The notes beneath the pieces were generated by a model, which was not told where the DNA came from, did no database searches, and saw only the letters and a program-made list of their open reading frames with translations. From assembly GCA_023664455.1 (NCBI GenBank), contig JAMPFM010000013.1, forward strand, positions 1 through 59,132: a DNA stretch of 59,132 bases, read 5' to 3'. The position numbers were made by a program, and so were the translations under genes. The DNA comes from Blautia sp. Lineage in GTDB: Bacteria > Bacillota > Clostridia > Lachnospirales > Lachnospiraceae. Positions 50,493 through 59,132 of the stretch are shown in pieces. Numbering within the stretch: position 1 is the first letter of the stretch; each line of letters starts with the position of its first letter.

Positions 50493-53345
50493 ATGGCAGA
50501 GACAATCAAGATGCGTCCAAGGGAATATATAAAAATACGGGGAGCCAGCGAACATAATCTGAAACATATCGATGTGGATATTCCCCGGAATGAATTTGTG
50601 GTGTTGACGGGGCTTTCCGGCTCTGGGAAATCCTCACTGGCTTTCGATACGATTTATGCGGAAGGGCAGCGCAGATATATGGAGTCGCTCTCTTCCTATG
50701 CGCGACAGTTTCTAGGACAGATGGAAAAACCGAATGTAGATAAAATCGAAGGACTTTCGCCGGCGATATCCATCGACCAGAAATCTACCAACCGGAATCC
50801 CCGTTCTACGGTGGGCACAGTTACGGAAATCTATGATTATTTCCGGCTTCTGTATGCGAGAATCGGCATTCCTCACTGTCCTAACTGCGGGAAGGAAATT
50901 AAACGGCAGACAGTGGATCAGATGGTGGATCAGATTCTTTCCATGCCGCAGGGGACGAAGATACAACTGCTTGCGCCAGTGGTCAGAGGAAGAAAGGGCG
51001 AGCATGTCAAGGTTTTTGACAGGGCAAAAAAGAGTGGTTATGTACGCGTCAGGGTAGATGGGAATCTATACGAACTGTCGGAAGAGATTAAACTGGATAA
51101 GAATATCAAGCATAACATAGAAATCGTGGTGGACAGACTCGTCGTGAAGGAAGGCATCGAGCGGCGTCTGGCGGATTCCATAGAGAATGTGCTGGGGCTT
51201 ACGGAAGGGCTGATGGTATTGGATGTGATTGATGGCGAGCCGATGACTTTCAGTGAAAATTTTGCCTGCCCGGACTGTGGCGTCAGCGTGGGCGAGATTG
51301 AGCCGAGGAGCTTTTCTTTTAACAATCCTTTTGGCGCCTGCCCGGAGTGTACCGGACTGGGCTATAAGATGGAATTTGACGAAAATTTGATGATACCCGA
51401 TAAGAGACTGAGTTTACAGGACGGTGCGATTGTCGTATTGGGATGGCAGTCCAGCGGCAGCGAGGGCAGCTTTACGAATGCGCTTTTACAGGCGCTTGCC
51501 AAAGAGTATGGATTTCGTCTGGATACGCCCTTTGAAAAGCTGCCTGAAGATATTCAGTGGATGCTGATTCATGGCACGAACGGAAGAAAGGTAAATGTGC
51601 ACTATAAGGGGCAGCGCGGGGAAGGCGTCTATCCGGTTGCGTTTGAGGGACTGATTAAAAATGTGGAGCGCAGATACCGGGAAACAGCTTCCGAGATTAC
51701 GAAACAGGAATACGAGACGTTTATGCGGATTACCCCCTGTCGGGAATGTAAGGGAATGCGTCTGAAAAAAGAGTCTCTGGCAGTGACAGTTTGCGATAAA
51801 AATATATACGAAATTACGTCCATGTCAATCAAAGAGCTGTATCAGTTTATCGGGGATATGGATTTGACGCAGCAGCAGAAATTAATTGGAAAGAGGATTT
51901 TGAAGGAAATTCATGCAAGAGTCGGCTTTCTGATTGAGGTGGGACTGGAATACCTTGCTTTGTCCAGAGCCACCGGCACGCTTTCCGGCGGGGAGGCGCA
52001 GAGAATCCGGCTGGCGACGCAGATTGGGTCGGGACTCGTGGGAGTCTGCTACATTCTGGATGAACCCAGCATCGGATTGCATCAGAGAGATAACGATAAA
52101 CTGATAGCCGCGTTGAAGAATCTGAAAGATATGGGCAATACGCTGGTGGTCGTGGAACATGATGAGGATACGATGTATGCGGCGGATTATATCGTAGATA
52201 TCGGACCAGGCGCCGGTTCCCACGGCGGGGAAGTCGTTGCCACGGGTACGGCGCAAGAGATTATGCAGGTGGAAGAATCCGTGACGGGGCAGTACTTGAG
52301 CGGAAAGCTGCAGATTCCGGTACCGGGCTTTCGGAGAAAACCGAGCGGCTGGCTTACGGTAAAGGGTGCGGAAGAGAATAATCTGAAAAAAATAAATGTG
52401 AAATTTCCGCTGGGCGTCGTGACATGTGTGACAGGCGTGTCAGGTTCTGGGAAAAGCTCCCTTGTCAATGAAATCCTTTATAAACGCCTGGCGAGAGACT
52501 TAAACCGTGCCAGAACCATACCGGGGAAGCATCAGGATATCCTCGGTATCGAGCAGCTGGATAAGGTCATCGCCATCGACCAATCGCCGATTGGCAGGAC
52601 GCCCCGCTCCAACCCGGCGACCTATACGGGTGTATTCGACCAAATCCGGGATTTATTTGCGGCGACGGTGGACGCCAAGGCAAAAGGCTATAAGAAAGGC
52701 CGCTTTAGTTTCAACGTAAAAGGCGGGCGCTGCGAGGCGTGCAGCGGGGACGGTATCATCAAAATCGAGATGCATTTTTTACCGGACGTCTATGTACCTT
52801 GCGAAGTCTGCGGCGGCAAACGCTATAACAGGGAAACGCTGGACGTGAAGTATAAGGGAAAAAATATTTTTGACGTGCTGGATATGACGGTGGAAGAAGC
52901 GGTGCCGTTTTTTGAAAACGTCCAATCCATTAAACGGAAAATAGAGACGCTCTATGACGTGGGACTTTCTTATGCGAAGCTGGGGCAGCCGTCCACTACC
53001 TTGTCAGGCGGGGAAGCGCAGCGTATCAAGCTGGCAACGGAGTTAAGCCGGAAAAGTACCGGGAAGACGATTTATATTCTGGACGAGCCGACTACGGGGC
53101 TGCATTTTGCGGACGTGCATAAATTGGTGGATATCCTGCATAAACTTGCTGACGGGGGCAATACCGTCGTGGTTATCGAGCACAATCTGGATGTGATTAA
53201 AACGGCGGATTATATCATCGACTTAGGACCGGAAGGCGGCGACGGCGGCGGGCAGGTTATCGCGGAAGGCACGCCGGAGCAGGTAGCGGCAAACCCGGAT
53301 TCTTATACTGGAATTTATATTAAAAAAATGCTGCACAGGGGTTAA
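50493..53345 (+). CDS. uvrA: Excinuclease ABC subunit A
   Basis: 950-residue damage-recognition ATPase of nucleotide excision repair, two ABC modules in tandem. First Walker [10 protein letters not shown], zinc module with CPNC, CPDC/CPEC and CREC pairs, first signature [12 protein letters not shown], second Walker [10 protein letters not shown], zinc finger CEACSGDG...CEVCGG and second [15 protein letters not shown] 50493 gives the usual [15 protein letters not shown] start; AAGGAAGGAG is 11 nt upstream. It follows uvrB and the 49-bp repeat; no separate LexA box was noticed. Confidence 0.95.
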   Translation: MAETIKMRPREYIKIRGASEHNLKHIDVDIPRNEFVVLTGLSGSGKSSLAFDTIYAEGQRRYMESLSSYARQFLGQMEKPNVDKIEGLSPAISIDQKSTNRNPRSTVGTVTEIYDYFRLLYARIGIPHCPNCGKEIKRQTVDQMVDQILSMPQGTKIQLLAPVVRGRKGEHVKVFDRAKKSGYVRVRVDGNLYELSEEIKLDKNIKHNIEIVVDRLVVKEGIERRLADSIENVLGLTEGLMVLDVIDGEPMTFSENFACPDCGVSVGEIEPRSFSFNNPFGACPECTGLGYKMEFDENLMIPDKRLSLQDGAIVVLGWQSSGSEGSFTNALLQALAKEYGFRLDTPFEKLPEDIQWMLIHGTNGRKVNVHYKGQRGEGVYPVAFEGLIKNVERRYRETASEITKQEYETFMRITPCRECKGMRLKKESLAVTVCDKNIYEITSMSIKELYQFIGDMDLTQQQKLIGKRILKEIHARVGFLIEVGLEYLALSRATGTLSGGEAQRIRLATQIGSGLVGVCYILDEPSIGLHQRDNDKLIAALKNLKDMGNTLVVVEHDEDTMYAADYIVDIGPGAGSHGGEVVATGTAQEIMQVEESVTGQYLSGKLQIPVPGFRRKPSGWLTVKGAEENNLKKINVKFPLGVVTCVTGVSGSGKSSLVNEILYKRLARDLNRARTIPGKHQDILGIEQLDKVIAIDQSPIGRTPRSNPATYTGVFDQIRDLFAATVDAKAKGYKKGRFSFNVKGGRCEACSGDGIIKIEMHFLPDVYVPCEVCGGKRYNRETLDVKYKGKNIFDVLDMTVEEAVPFFENVQSIKRKIETLYDVGLSYAKLGQPSTTLSGGEAQRIKLATELSRKSTGKTIYILDEPTTGLHFADVHKLVDILHKLADGGNTVVVIEHNLDVIKTADYIIDLGPEGGDGGGQVIAEGTPEQVAANPDSYTGIYIKKMLHRG

Positions 53346-53383
53346 GAAATCCGCCCCCGCTGCCGATAACTATAACAGGCATG

Positions 53384-53435
53384 GATGCTGAGACGGAACA
53401 GAGGGAACTGTTCTGATTTTGGCATCTATTTTTTT
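53384..53435 (+). terminator. uvrA terminator
   Basis: Outer GATGC/GCATC (53384-53388, 53422-53426) enclosing GAACAG/CTGTTC, followed by TATTTTTTT. Confidence 0.75.
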
Positions 53436-53462
53436 AAATTTTAAAAAATTTATAAAATCCCT

Positions 53463-53490
53463 TTGAAAAACTCTTTCTTTAGGTTATAAT
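53463..53490 (+). promoter_or_regulatory. mreB promoter
   Basis: TTGAAA (53463-53468), 16-bp spacer, TATAAT (53485-53490), about 100 nt before mreB. Confidence 0.65.
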
Positions 53491-53590
53491 GTATGCAGCA
53501 AACTGCGCCATTCTATCCGGGCGTTGATGTTTAGTTTGATGGTAATTGGCAATTATGTATATAGATACCGAAAGAAAGGGGACACATAAA

Positions 53591-54583
53591 ATGCAGTACA
53601 CAGATATCGGGATTGATTTGGGGACAGCCAGTATCTTGGTTTATATCAGGGGGAAGGGCGTTGTTTTAAAAGAACCTTCCGTTGTGGCTTTTGATAGAGA
53701 TACCAATAAAATTAAGGCAATCGGTGAAGACGCCAGATTGATGTTAGGAAGGACGCCGGGCAATATTGTAGCGGTCAGACCGCTGCGTCAGGGCGTTATT
53801 TCAGATTATCAGGTCACTGAGAAGATGATGAAATATTTCATCCAGAAAGCGCTTGGGCGGAAATCTTTCAGAAAACCGCGCATTGCGGTATGCGTGCCCA
53901 GCGGCGTTACGGAAGTTGAGAAGAAAGCGGTAGAAGATGCAACTTACCAGGCGGGAGCCAGGGAAGTATCTATCATAGAAGAGCCGATTGCGGCGGCTAT
54001 CGGCGCGGGAATTGACATTGCCAAGCCTTGCGGCAATATGATTGTGGATATCGGGGGCGGCACTTCCGATATTGCAGTTATTTCTTTGGGGGGCACTGTT
54101 GTCAGCGCTTCCATCAAAATCGCGGGCGATGACTTCGACGAGGCGATTGTGCGTTATATGCGTAAAAAACACAATCTCTTAATCGGTGAGAGAACGGCGG
54201 AAGATTTGAAAATCAAAATCGGTTCCGCTTATAAGAGAGCAGAAGTGGATTATCTGGACGTCAGGGGTAGAAACCTTGTAACCGGACTTCCCCGTACCGT
54301 AAAGGTATCTTCGGAAGAGACGGAAGAGGCGCTGCACGAGACGACGGTACAGATTGTAGAGTCCATTCACAGCGTTTTGGAAAAGACACCGCCGGAGCTT
54401 GCGGCGGATATCGCAGACAGAGGCATCGTGCTGACTGGCGGCGGAAGTCTGCTGCGGGGATTAGAAGATTTGATTGCGGATAAAACAGGAATCAATACGA
54501 TGACGGCAGAAGACCCCATGACGGCGGTTGCGATAGGAACCGGCAAATATGTGGAATTTCTGGCGGGCTATCGGGAAGATTGA
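53591..54583 (+). CDS. mreB: Rod-shape protein MreB/Mbl
   Basis: 330-residue actin-like ATPase that guides side-wall peptidoglycan synthesis on the inner membrane face. Phosphate-1 motif IGIDLGTASILVY, PRIAVCVPSGVTEVEKKAV, EEPIAAAIGAGI, phosphate-2 IVDIGGGTSDIAVI and adenosine motif IVLTGGGSLLRGL. ATG 53591 is preceded by AAAGGGG; an upstream in-frame ATG would add a non-MreB leader. It stands before flagellar rod genes rather than mreC/mreD, an arrangement also seen for mbl next to flhO/flhP in Bacillus. Confidence 0.92.
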   Translation: MQYTDIGIDLGTASILVYIRGKGVVLKEPSVVAFDRDTNKIKAIGEDARLMLGRTPGNIVAVRPLRQGVISDYQVTEKMMKYFIQKALGRKSFRKPRIAVCVPSGVTEVEKKAVEDATYQAGAREVSIIEEPIAAAIGAGIDIAKPCGNMIVDIGGGTSDIAVISLGGTVVSASIKIAGDDFDEAIVRYMRKKHNLLIGERTAEDLKIKIGSAYKRAEVDYLDVRGRNLVTGLPRTVKVSSEETEEALHETTVQIVESIHSVLEKTPPELAADIADRGIVLTGGGSLLRGLEDLIADKTGINTMTAEDPMTAVAIGTGKYVEFLAGYRED

Positions 54584-54592
54584 TAGAAAAAA

Positions 54593-54618
54593 CAGCCCTG
54601 TATTTTCTATGCGGGCTG
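54593..54618 (+). promoter_or_regulatory. Stem-loop between mreB and flgF
   Basis: CAGCCC (54593-54598) pairs with GGGCTG (54613-54618). No T tract, so perhaps an mRNA-processing or partial-termination element within the operon. Confidence 0.45.
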
Positions 54619-54637
54619 ATGAAAGTGGAGGATTTAG

Positions 54638-55414
54638 ATGCTTAAAGGTTTATACACTGCCTATACAGGCATGATTAATGAGCAGCACAGGATGGACGTC
54701 ATGACGAATAACCTGGCGAATGCGTCAACCGTCGGCTTTAAGAAAGAAGGCGCGACCAGCCAGTCTTTTGACAGCGTGCTCGCCTATAAAATTAAAGACA
54801 CTTCGGAGCCGGGGAATTTACCAAAGCGTATCGGCAATATGACGCTGGGCGTTAAAACAGGTGAAAACTATGTGGATTATTCGGGCGGACCTTTCCGCGT
54901 AACGGGCAATGACTTGGATTTGGCGCTGACCGGGAATGGCTTTTTTACAGTAGAATATACGAATAAAGCGGGTGAGACTTCCACCAAGTATACGCGGGAC
55001 GGTAATTTTACGATGACCACGCAGGGCGATATCGTGACCCAGGACGGCGATTATCTGTTAAATGAAAGCGGAAGGCATATTCGGATTGACCCCAATTTGG
55101 AAGTGACGATAGACAGAGGGGGCAATATTTATCAGGATGATACCTATGTGGACAGTATTCAGCTGACAGATTTTGAGAATTACGATTATCTGGAACGGTA
55201 CGGCGAGAATTATTTCCAGCCGGTGGACGGTGCAGAAATCATTGAGGCGGAAACAGAAGTCCGCTCCGGCTATCTGGAAATGGCAAATTTATCCGTTGTC
55301 ACAGAAATGGTCAATATGATTACGATTCAGAGACAGTACGAAGCAAATCAGAAAGTCATTACGACTTATGATTCTACGTTAGAACCTGCCGTCAATCAGA
55401 ACGGCAAAGTATAA
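54638..55414 (+). CDS. flgF: Flagellar rod protein, FlgF-like
   Basis: 258-residue flagellar hook/basal-body rod protein. N-terminal LYTAYTGMINEQHRMDVMTNNLANASTVGFKKEG and C-terminal SGYLEMANLSVVTEMVNMITIQRQYEANQKVITTYD are the paired helices shared by rod proteins. Exported by the flagellar type III system to form the proximal/distal rod. In Bacillus the equivalent pair is flhO-flhP beside mbl. The FlgF name is by order; FlgG paralogues are similar. Confidence 0.85.
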   Translation: MLKGLYTAYTGMINEQHRMDVMTNNLANASTVGFKKEGATSQSFDSVLAYKIKDTSEPGNLPKRIGNMTLGVKTGENYVDYSGGPFRVTGNDLDLALTGNGFFTVEYTNKAGETSTKYTRDGNFTMTTQGDIVTQDGDYLLNESGRHIRIDPNLEVTIDRGGNIYQDDTYVDSIQLTDFENYDYLERYGENYFQPVDGAEIIEAETEVRSGYLEMANLSVVTEMVNMITIQRQYEANQKVITTYDSTLEPAVNQNGKV

Positions 55415-55434
55415 TGGGAAAGGGGCAGTAAAAT

Positions 55435-56253
55435 ATGGTTAGGAGTTTATGGTCTGCAGCAACCGGCATGAATGCACAGCAGACAAATGTAGATACGATT
55501 GCCAACAATCTGGCGAATGTCAATTCTGCGGGATATAGGGCACAGAAGGCGGAGTTTAAATCTTTGCTTTATCAGACGTTGCAGACAAGGACGACGACGG
55601 CGAACGGCGACCCGAAACCCACGACTTCCCAAGTCGGTCTGGGTGTGCGGACGTCTTCTATCAATAATATTTTCACACCGGGAAGTTTCCTTGCATCGGA
55701 AAGCAATACTTCATTTGCCATCGGCGGCGACGGTTTCTTCGCACTCAGAGGGGAAGACGGCAATACATATTATACGAGAAATGGTGACTTCACCTGGGCG
55801 ATGGGCAATAACGGCGGTCTGGTACTGACCAATCAGGACGGACTTCCGGTGCTGACGACGACGGGAAGAGAGATTACCTTGAACCGTAACTATATTGCAA
55901 ACCGCATCACAATCACGGAGGATGGCGAAGTGTGTTATCCCGATGAGCGGAATAACCCGCAGCCCATCGGTCTGAAAATCGGGTTATATCAGTTTAACAA
56001 TCCGGGCGGTCTGGAAAGAACAGGCGATACCCTCTTTAGACCGACGGCAGCAAGCGGCGTGGCGTTGAATGAGGAAACAAACGCAAACCTGCAAAGAAGC
56101 CGGGTTGTCCAGGGATATCTGGAAGGTTCCAACGTATCTGTAGCAGATGAAATGGTGAATCTGATTGTTGCGCAGCGTGCGTATGAGATGAATTCCAAGG
56201 CGATTACGACCTCGGATTCCATGATGGATACGGCGAATAATCTGAAACGTTAA
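55435..56253 (+). CDS. flgG: Flagellar distal rod protein FlgG
   Basis: 272 aa, closer to canonical FlgG: N-terminal MVRSLWSAATGMNAQQTNVDTIANNLANVNSAGYRAQKAEFKSLLYQTL, and C-terminal LQRSRVVQGYLEGSNVSVADEMVNLIVAQRAYEMNSKAITTSDSMM. It forms the distal rod of the flagellar basal body. Separated from the FlgF-like gene by 20 nt and followed by a rod-binding gene, so one operon. Confidence 0.92.
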   Translation: MVRSLWSAATGMNAQQTNVDTIANNLANVNSAGYRAQKAEFKSLLYQTLQTRTTTANGDPKPTTSQVGLGVRTSSINNIFTPGSFLASESNTSFAIGGDGFFALRGEDGNTYYTRNGDFTWAMGNNGGLVLTNQDGLPVLTTTGREITLNRNYIANRITITEDGEVCYPDERNNPQPIGLKIGLYQFNNPGGLERTGDTLFRPTAASGVALNEETNANLQRSRVVQGYLEGSNVSVADEMVNLIVAQRAYEMNSKAITTSDSMMDTANNLKR

Positions 56254-56328
56254 GGAAAGCCCCGCCGCAGATAACCGCATGATTTGTTGACTGCGGGAGT
56301 AAGGGGATAGAAATTGGAGGAAGTTAGG

Positions 56329-56700
56329 ATGGATATAACAGGATTATCCGGTTACACGAATTATCTGGTAGATGCGAATAAAAGCGCCACGGATGCGTTA
56401 GAGAAAAAATTAAATTCCGTGACAGGGACAGATACGGAAGACGAAGAGCTGTTGGAAGCTTGTAAACAGTTTGAGTCTTATCTGTGGGAGCAGATTCTGA
56501 AAGGCATGGAGAAAACCATTAAACCTTTCGGCGATGAAAGCGAAGAAGAAGGGTATGCGAGCAATATGGTCAACACCTTTAAGGATACTATGTTCCAGGA
56601 GCTTGCAACGCAGATGACTTCCGAAGGGACAGGACCTAATTCCCTTGCACAGATGTTATACGATCAGATGAAGCGGAATCAGGAAGCGGTTGATTTATAG
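56329..56700 (+). CDS. FlgJ-like rod-binding protein
   Basis: 123 aa from ATG 56329, seven bases after GGAGGAAG; an earlier in-frame TTG overlaps that site. The core EELLEACKQFESYLWEQILKGMEKTIKP ... MFQELATQMTSEGTGPNSLAQMLYDQM matches the Rod-binding domain (N-terminal half of FlgJ). The muramidase half of proteobacterial FlgJ is absent, as usual in Firmicutes. It probably caps or scaffolds the flagellar rod. Confidence 0.85.
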   Translation: MDITGLSGYTNYLVDANKSATDALEKKLNSVTGTDTEDEELLEACKQFESYLWEQILKGMEKTIKPFGDESEEEGYASNMVNTFKDTMFQELATQMTSEGTGPNSLAQMLYDQMKRNQEAVDL

Positions 56701-56764
56701 GTGGAAGATACCTGATATATAAGATGGAATTGACGGCGAATGGAAGCAAAATCATAAAGCATAA

Positions 56765-56793
56765 AGGCAGGCTGCTCTGTGGGCAGCCTGTTT
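56765..56793 (+). terminator. Stem-loop before recD2
   Basis: CAGGCTGC (56768-56775) pairs with GCAGCCTG (56783-56790), with only TTT following. It probably ends the flagellar operon partially. Confidence 0.55.
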
Positions 56794-56814
56794 GCGCATC
56801 GGTTGGGATAGTTT

Positions 56815-59061
56815 ATGGATAAAGTGAAAGGATATATTGAAAACATCATTTATCGAAATAACGATAATGGATATACCGTACTGAGTCTTGTTTCCGAAGG
56901 GGAAAGCATTACCTGCGTAGGAAGTTTCCGTATGGTTGACCAGGGGGAAACCATAGAGGCGCAGGGCGCTTATACGGAACATCCCATATATGGGAAACAG
57001 TTTAAGATAGAGAATTACCGGGTTGTAGAGCCGGACGATGTGGAAAGTATGGAGCGTTATCTTGGTTCCGGCGCGATTAAAGGTGTCGGTGAGGCGCTGG
57101 CGGCAAGGATTGTAAAAAGATTTGGGCAGGATACTTTTCGTGTGATGGAAACGGAGCCGGAGCGTCTTGCGGAAATAAAGGGAATCAGCGAGCGCAAGGC
57201 AAGAGAGATTGCCCTACAGGTTTATGAGAAAAAAGACGCCAGGGACGCAATGACTTTTCTGCAGAAATATGGGATTTCCAATACGCTTGCAATCCGTATT
57301 TATGAAGCCTATGGAATGAATCTATACGGCATCATGAAAGAGAATCCTTACCGGCTGGCGGAAGATATCGAAGGAATCGGATTTAAAATTGCTGATGAAA
57401 TCGCGTCCAGAATCGGCATTCATACGGATTCTGATTACCGGATTAAGAGCGGGCTGCTCTATACGCTGTTGCAGGCGGGCGCAGAAGGGCATTGTTATCT
57501 GCCGGAAAGCGTTTTGCTGCAGAAGGCGGGAGAACTCTTAGGTTTAGAAGTCGGATTGATGGAGCCGCAGCTGCAGAATCTGGCGATGGATAAGAAACTC
57601 GTCATCAAAATGCCGGAAGAGGATATGCCGGAGAAAAAAATATATGCCATGACTTATTATTATGCGGAGTTAAACTGCGCGAAGATGCTGCACGATTTGA
57701 ATTTATCCATACAGAGCGATAGTGTGCCGTCGGAGGAAAAGCGGATTCTTCAGAAAATAGAGAGTCTTGAGGCGGAGCTTGGCATCGAGCTGGATGAATT
57801 GCAGAAGAAGGCGGTTTTAGAAAGCGTACAAAACGGCATTATGATATTGTCCGGCGGACCGGGAACTGGGAAAACGACCACTATCAATACGATTATCCGC
57901 TATTTTTTATCCGAAGATATGGATATCTTTCTGGCGGCGCCGACGGGGCGCGCAGCCAAGAGAATGGCGGAAACAACCGGGTATGAAGCGCGGACGATTC
58001 ATAGATTATTAGAGCTGGGCGGTTCCGCGTTTAACGGGGAAAAGACGGCGCGTTTTGAGCGCAACGAAGAAAACCCGCTAGAGGCGGACGTGATCATTAT
58101 TGATGAAATGTCGATGGTAGATTTATTTTTGTTTCAGTCGCTGCTTCGCGCCGTGGCGGTGGGGACGCGGCTGATTATGGTGGGCGATGTGAATCAGCTG
58201 CCTTCGGTGGGACCCGGACAGGTTTTACAGGATTTGCTGCAAAGCGGCTGTTTCCCGGTGGTCGTCTTAGAGAAGATTTTTAGACAGGCCGAGGAAAGCG
58301 ATATCGTCCTGAACGCCCATAGGATTCATGCGGGGCAGGAAATTGTGCTGGATAATAAGAGCCGGGATTTCTTTTTCCTAGAGAGAAATGACACAAATGT
58401 CATATATAAGCACATGATTCAGTTGATTCTGGAAAAACTGCCGCCCTATGTGGGAGCGCAGCCTTATGATATCCAGGTACTGACGCCGATGCGCAAAGGA
58501 AAGCTGGGTGTAGAGACATTAAACGACATTCTACAGAAATATCTGAATCCGCCCTCATCGCAGAAAAAGGAGTATCTAAGCGGCGATACGCTGTACCGGG
58601 AAAAAGATAAGGTTATGCAGGTTAAGAACAATTACCAGCTAGAGTGGGAAGTGTTGAGCAATTACGGAATCCCCATTGACAAGGGGCTGGGGGTTTTTAA
58701 CGGGGACATGGGCATGATTGTGGAAATCAATGAATATACCCGCAGCCTTGTCGTGGAATTTGATGAGCATAGGAGGGTGACATATCCTTTCGCGCAGTTA
58801 GACGAGATAGAACACGCCTATGCCATTACGATTCACAAGTCCCAGGGCAGCGAATATCCGGCGGTGATTATGCCGCTGCTTTCGGGACCGAGGATGCTTT
58901 TTAACCGCAATCTGCTCTATACGGGCGTGACGCGTGCGCGAAACTGCGTGACGATTCTTGGCAGCAGGACTACATTGCAGGATATGGTGGACAATACTTA
59001 CCAGAACAGACGTTATACAAGCCTTGCCCGCCGGATAAAAGAAGGAAATGAATCCGCCTAG
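56815..59061 (+). CDS. recD2: RecD2-type ATP-dependent DNA helicase
   Basis: 748-residue SF1B 5'-3' helicase. The N-terminal OB-like domain (KGYIENIIYRNNDNGYTVL), helix-hairpin-helix region (GAIKGVGEALAARIVKRFG; IKGISERKAREIA), Walker A LSGGPGTGKTTTINTI (about residue 345), DEMSMVD, GDVNQLPSVGPGQVL and the C-terminal AYAITIHKSQGSEYPAVIMPL, NLLYTGVTRARN motifs. RecD2 works in replication-fork and mismatch-repair related tasks without RecBC. The frame is complete, ending 71 nt before the window edge. Confidence 0.93.
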   Translation: MDKVKGYIENIIYRNNDNGYTVLSLVSEGESITCVGSFRMVDQGETIEAQGAYTEHPIYGKQFKIENYRVVEPDDVESMERYLGSGAIKGVGEALAARIVKRFGQDTFRVMETEPERLAEIKGISERKAREIALQVYEKKDARDAMTFLQKYGISNTLAIRIYEAYGMNLYGIMKENPYRLAEDIEGIGFKIADEIASRIGIHTDSDYRIKSGLLYTLLQAGAEGHCYLPESVLLQKAGELLGLEVGLMEPQLQNLAMDKKLVIKMPEEDMPEKKIYAMTYYYAELNCAKMLHDLNLSIQSDSVPSEEKRILQKIESLEAELGIELDELQKKAVLESVQNGIMILSGGPGTGKTTTINTIIRYFLSEDMDIFLAAPTGRAAKRMAETTGYEARTIHRLLELGGSAFNGEKTARFERNEENPLEADVIIIDEMSMVDLFLFQSLLRAVAVGTRLIMVGDVNQLPSVGPGQVLQDLLQSGCFPVVVLEKIFRQAEESDIVLNAHRIHAGQEIVLDNKSRDFFFLERNDTNVIYKHMIQLILEKLPPYVGAQPYDIQVLTPMRKGKLGVETLNDILQKYLNPPSSQKKEYLSGDTLYREKDKVMQVKNNYQLEWEVLSNYGIPIDKGLGVFNGDMGMIVEINEYTRSLVVEFDEHRRVTYPFAQLDEIEHAYAITIHKSQGSEYPAVIMPLLSGPRMLFNRNLLYTGVTRARNCVTILGSRTTLQDMVDNTYQNRRYTSLARRIKEGNESA

Positions 59062-59083
59062 TCAGATGCAAAGGTGATAGGCG

Positions 59084-59132
59084 ATTGCGAAACTAAGATT
59101 TTACAACCGTCCGTTGTGCAGAATATACAATC
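59084..59132. repeat. 49-bp dispersed repeat, copy 2 (at window end)
   Basis: Matches 50382-50430 at 47 of 49 positions and is cut off by the window edge, so the real repeat may be longer. It again follows a gene stop closely (recD2). Confidence 0.85.

Overview
The window reads as a chromosomal segment of a Gram-positive, low-to-medium GC member of the Clostridia, most likely Lachnospiraceae. The reasons are the conserved order hprK - ROK glucokinase - murB - rapZ - whiA - HPr/Crh-like gene, the ireB - ruvX - DUF1292 - RNase J cluster, the trmR - trhP pair, a type III glutamine synthetase, strong AGGAGG-type ribosome binding sites with several TTG/GTG starts, and sigma-A promoters. YjfB-like, chemoreceptor and flagellar rod genes suggest a motile lineage. 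No rRNA, transposase, phage gene or CRISPR array is visible. Genus is not determinable from the sequence alone.

Layout. 1-7.2 kb: carbon-control and envelope genes (hprK, glucokinase, murB, rapZ, whiA, a Crh-like HPr lacking the PTS histidine, lipid kinase, fba). 7.2-8.9 kb: amino acid:cation symporter (minus strand). 9.0-13.2 kb: a structured, repeat-rich promoter region, then a GHKL histidine kinase, a LytTR response regulator and a chemoreceptor in one operon. 13.3-15.8 kb (minus strand): a DUF3048 lipoprotein, then an AT-rich three-gene cassette of ADP-ribosyltransferase-like protein, small protein and SecB-like chaperone, which I read as a toxin-antitoxin-chaperone system. 16.1-28.3 kb: housekeeping genes, mostly RNA modification and decay (prmA, rsmE, cysteine desulfurase/thiI, mtaB, RNase J, trmR, trhP), plus a second HPr-like gene. 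28.3-30.8 kb: glnN behind a long leader containing an intrinsic terminator and a folded 101-nt element. 31.0-33.1 kb: tRNA-Gln(CTG), then an AT-rich accessory stretch with a HEPN/MNT toxin-antitoxin pair. 33.2-42.0 kb: acyl-ACP thioesterase, CvfB-like protein, CPBP protease, YjfB, a CdaR-type regulator, ftsE-ftsX, an M23 hydrolase and an S41 protease; the ftsEX-M23-S41 block is a cell-wall-hydrolysis unit. 42.0-48.4 kb: the most rearranged part, with two VapBC-like PIN modules on either side of a GPH transporter/GH2 glycosidase operon. 48.4-59.1 kb: uvrB and uvrA, mreB with flagellar rod genes flgF/flgG/flgJ-like, and recD2.

The most striking pattern is that toxin-antitoxin modules sit between duplicated pieces of neighbouring DNA. 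The first VapBC module lies between the end of the S41 protease gene and a 193-bp second copy of that end. The second VapBC module is preceded by a degenerate copy of the uvrB promoter, including its LexA box, and part of the uvrB coding region. The HEPN/MNT pair lies between 26-bp near-identical repeats. Together with the SecB-linked cassette, this makes the window a small defence/toxin collection embedded in core genes. All functional statements come from reading motifs and gene order; no database search was run.
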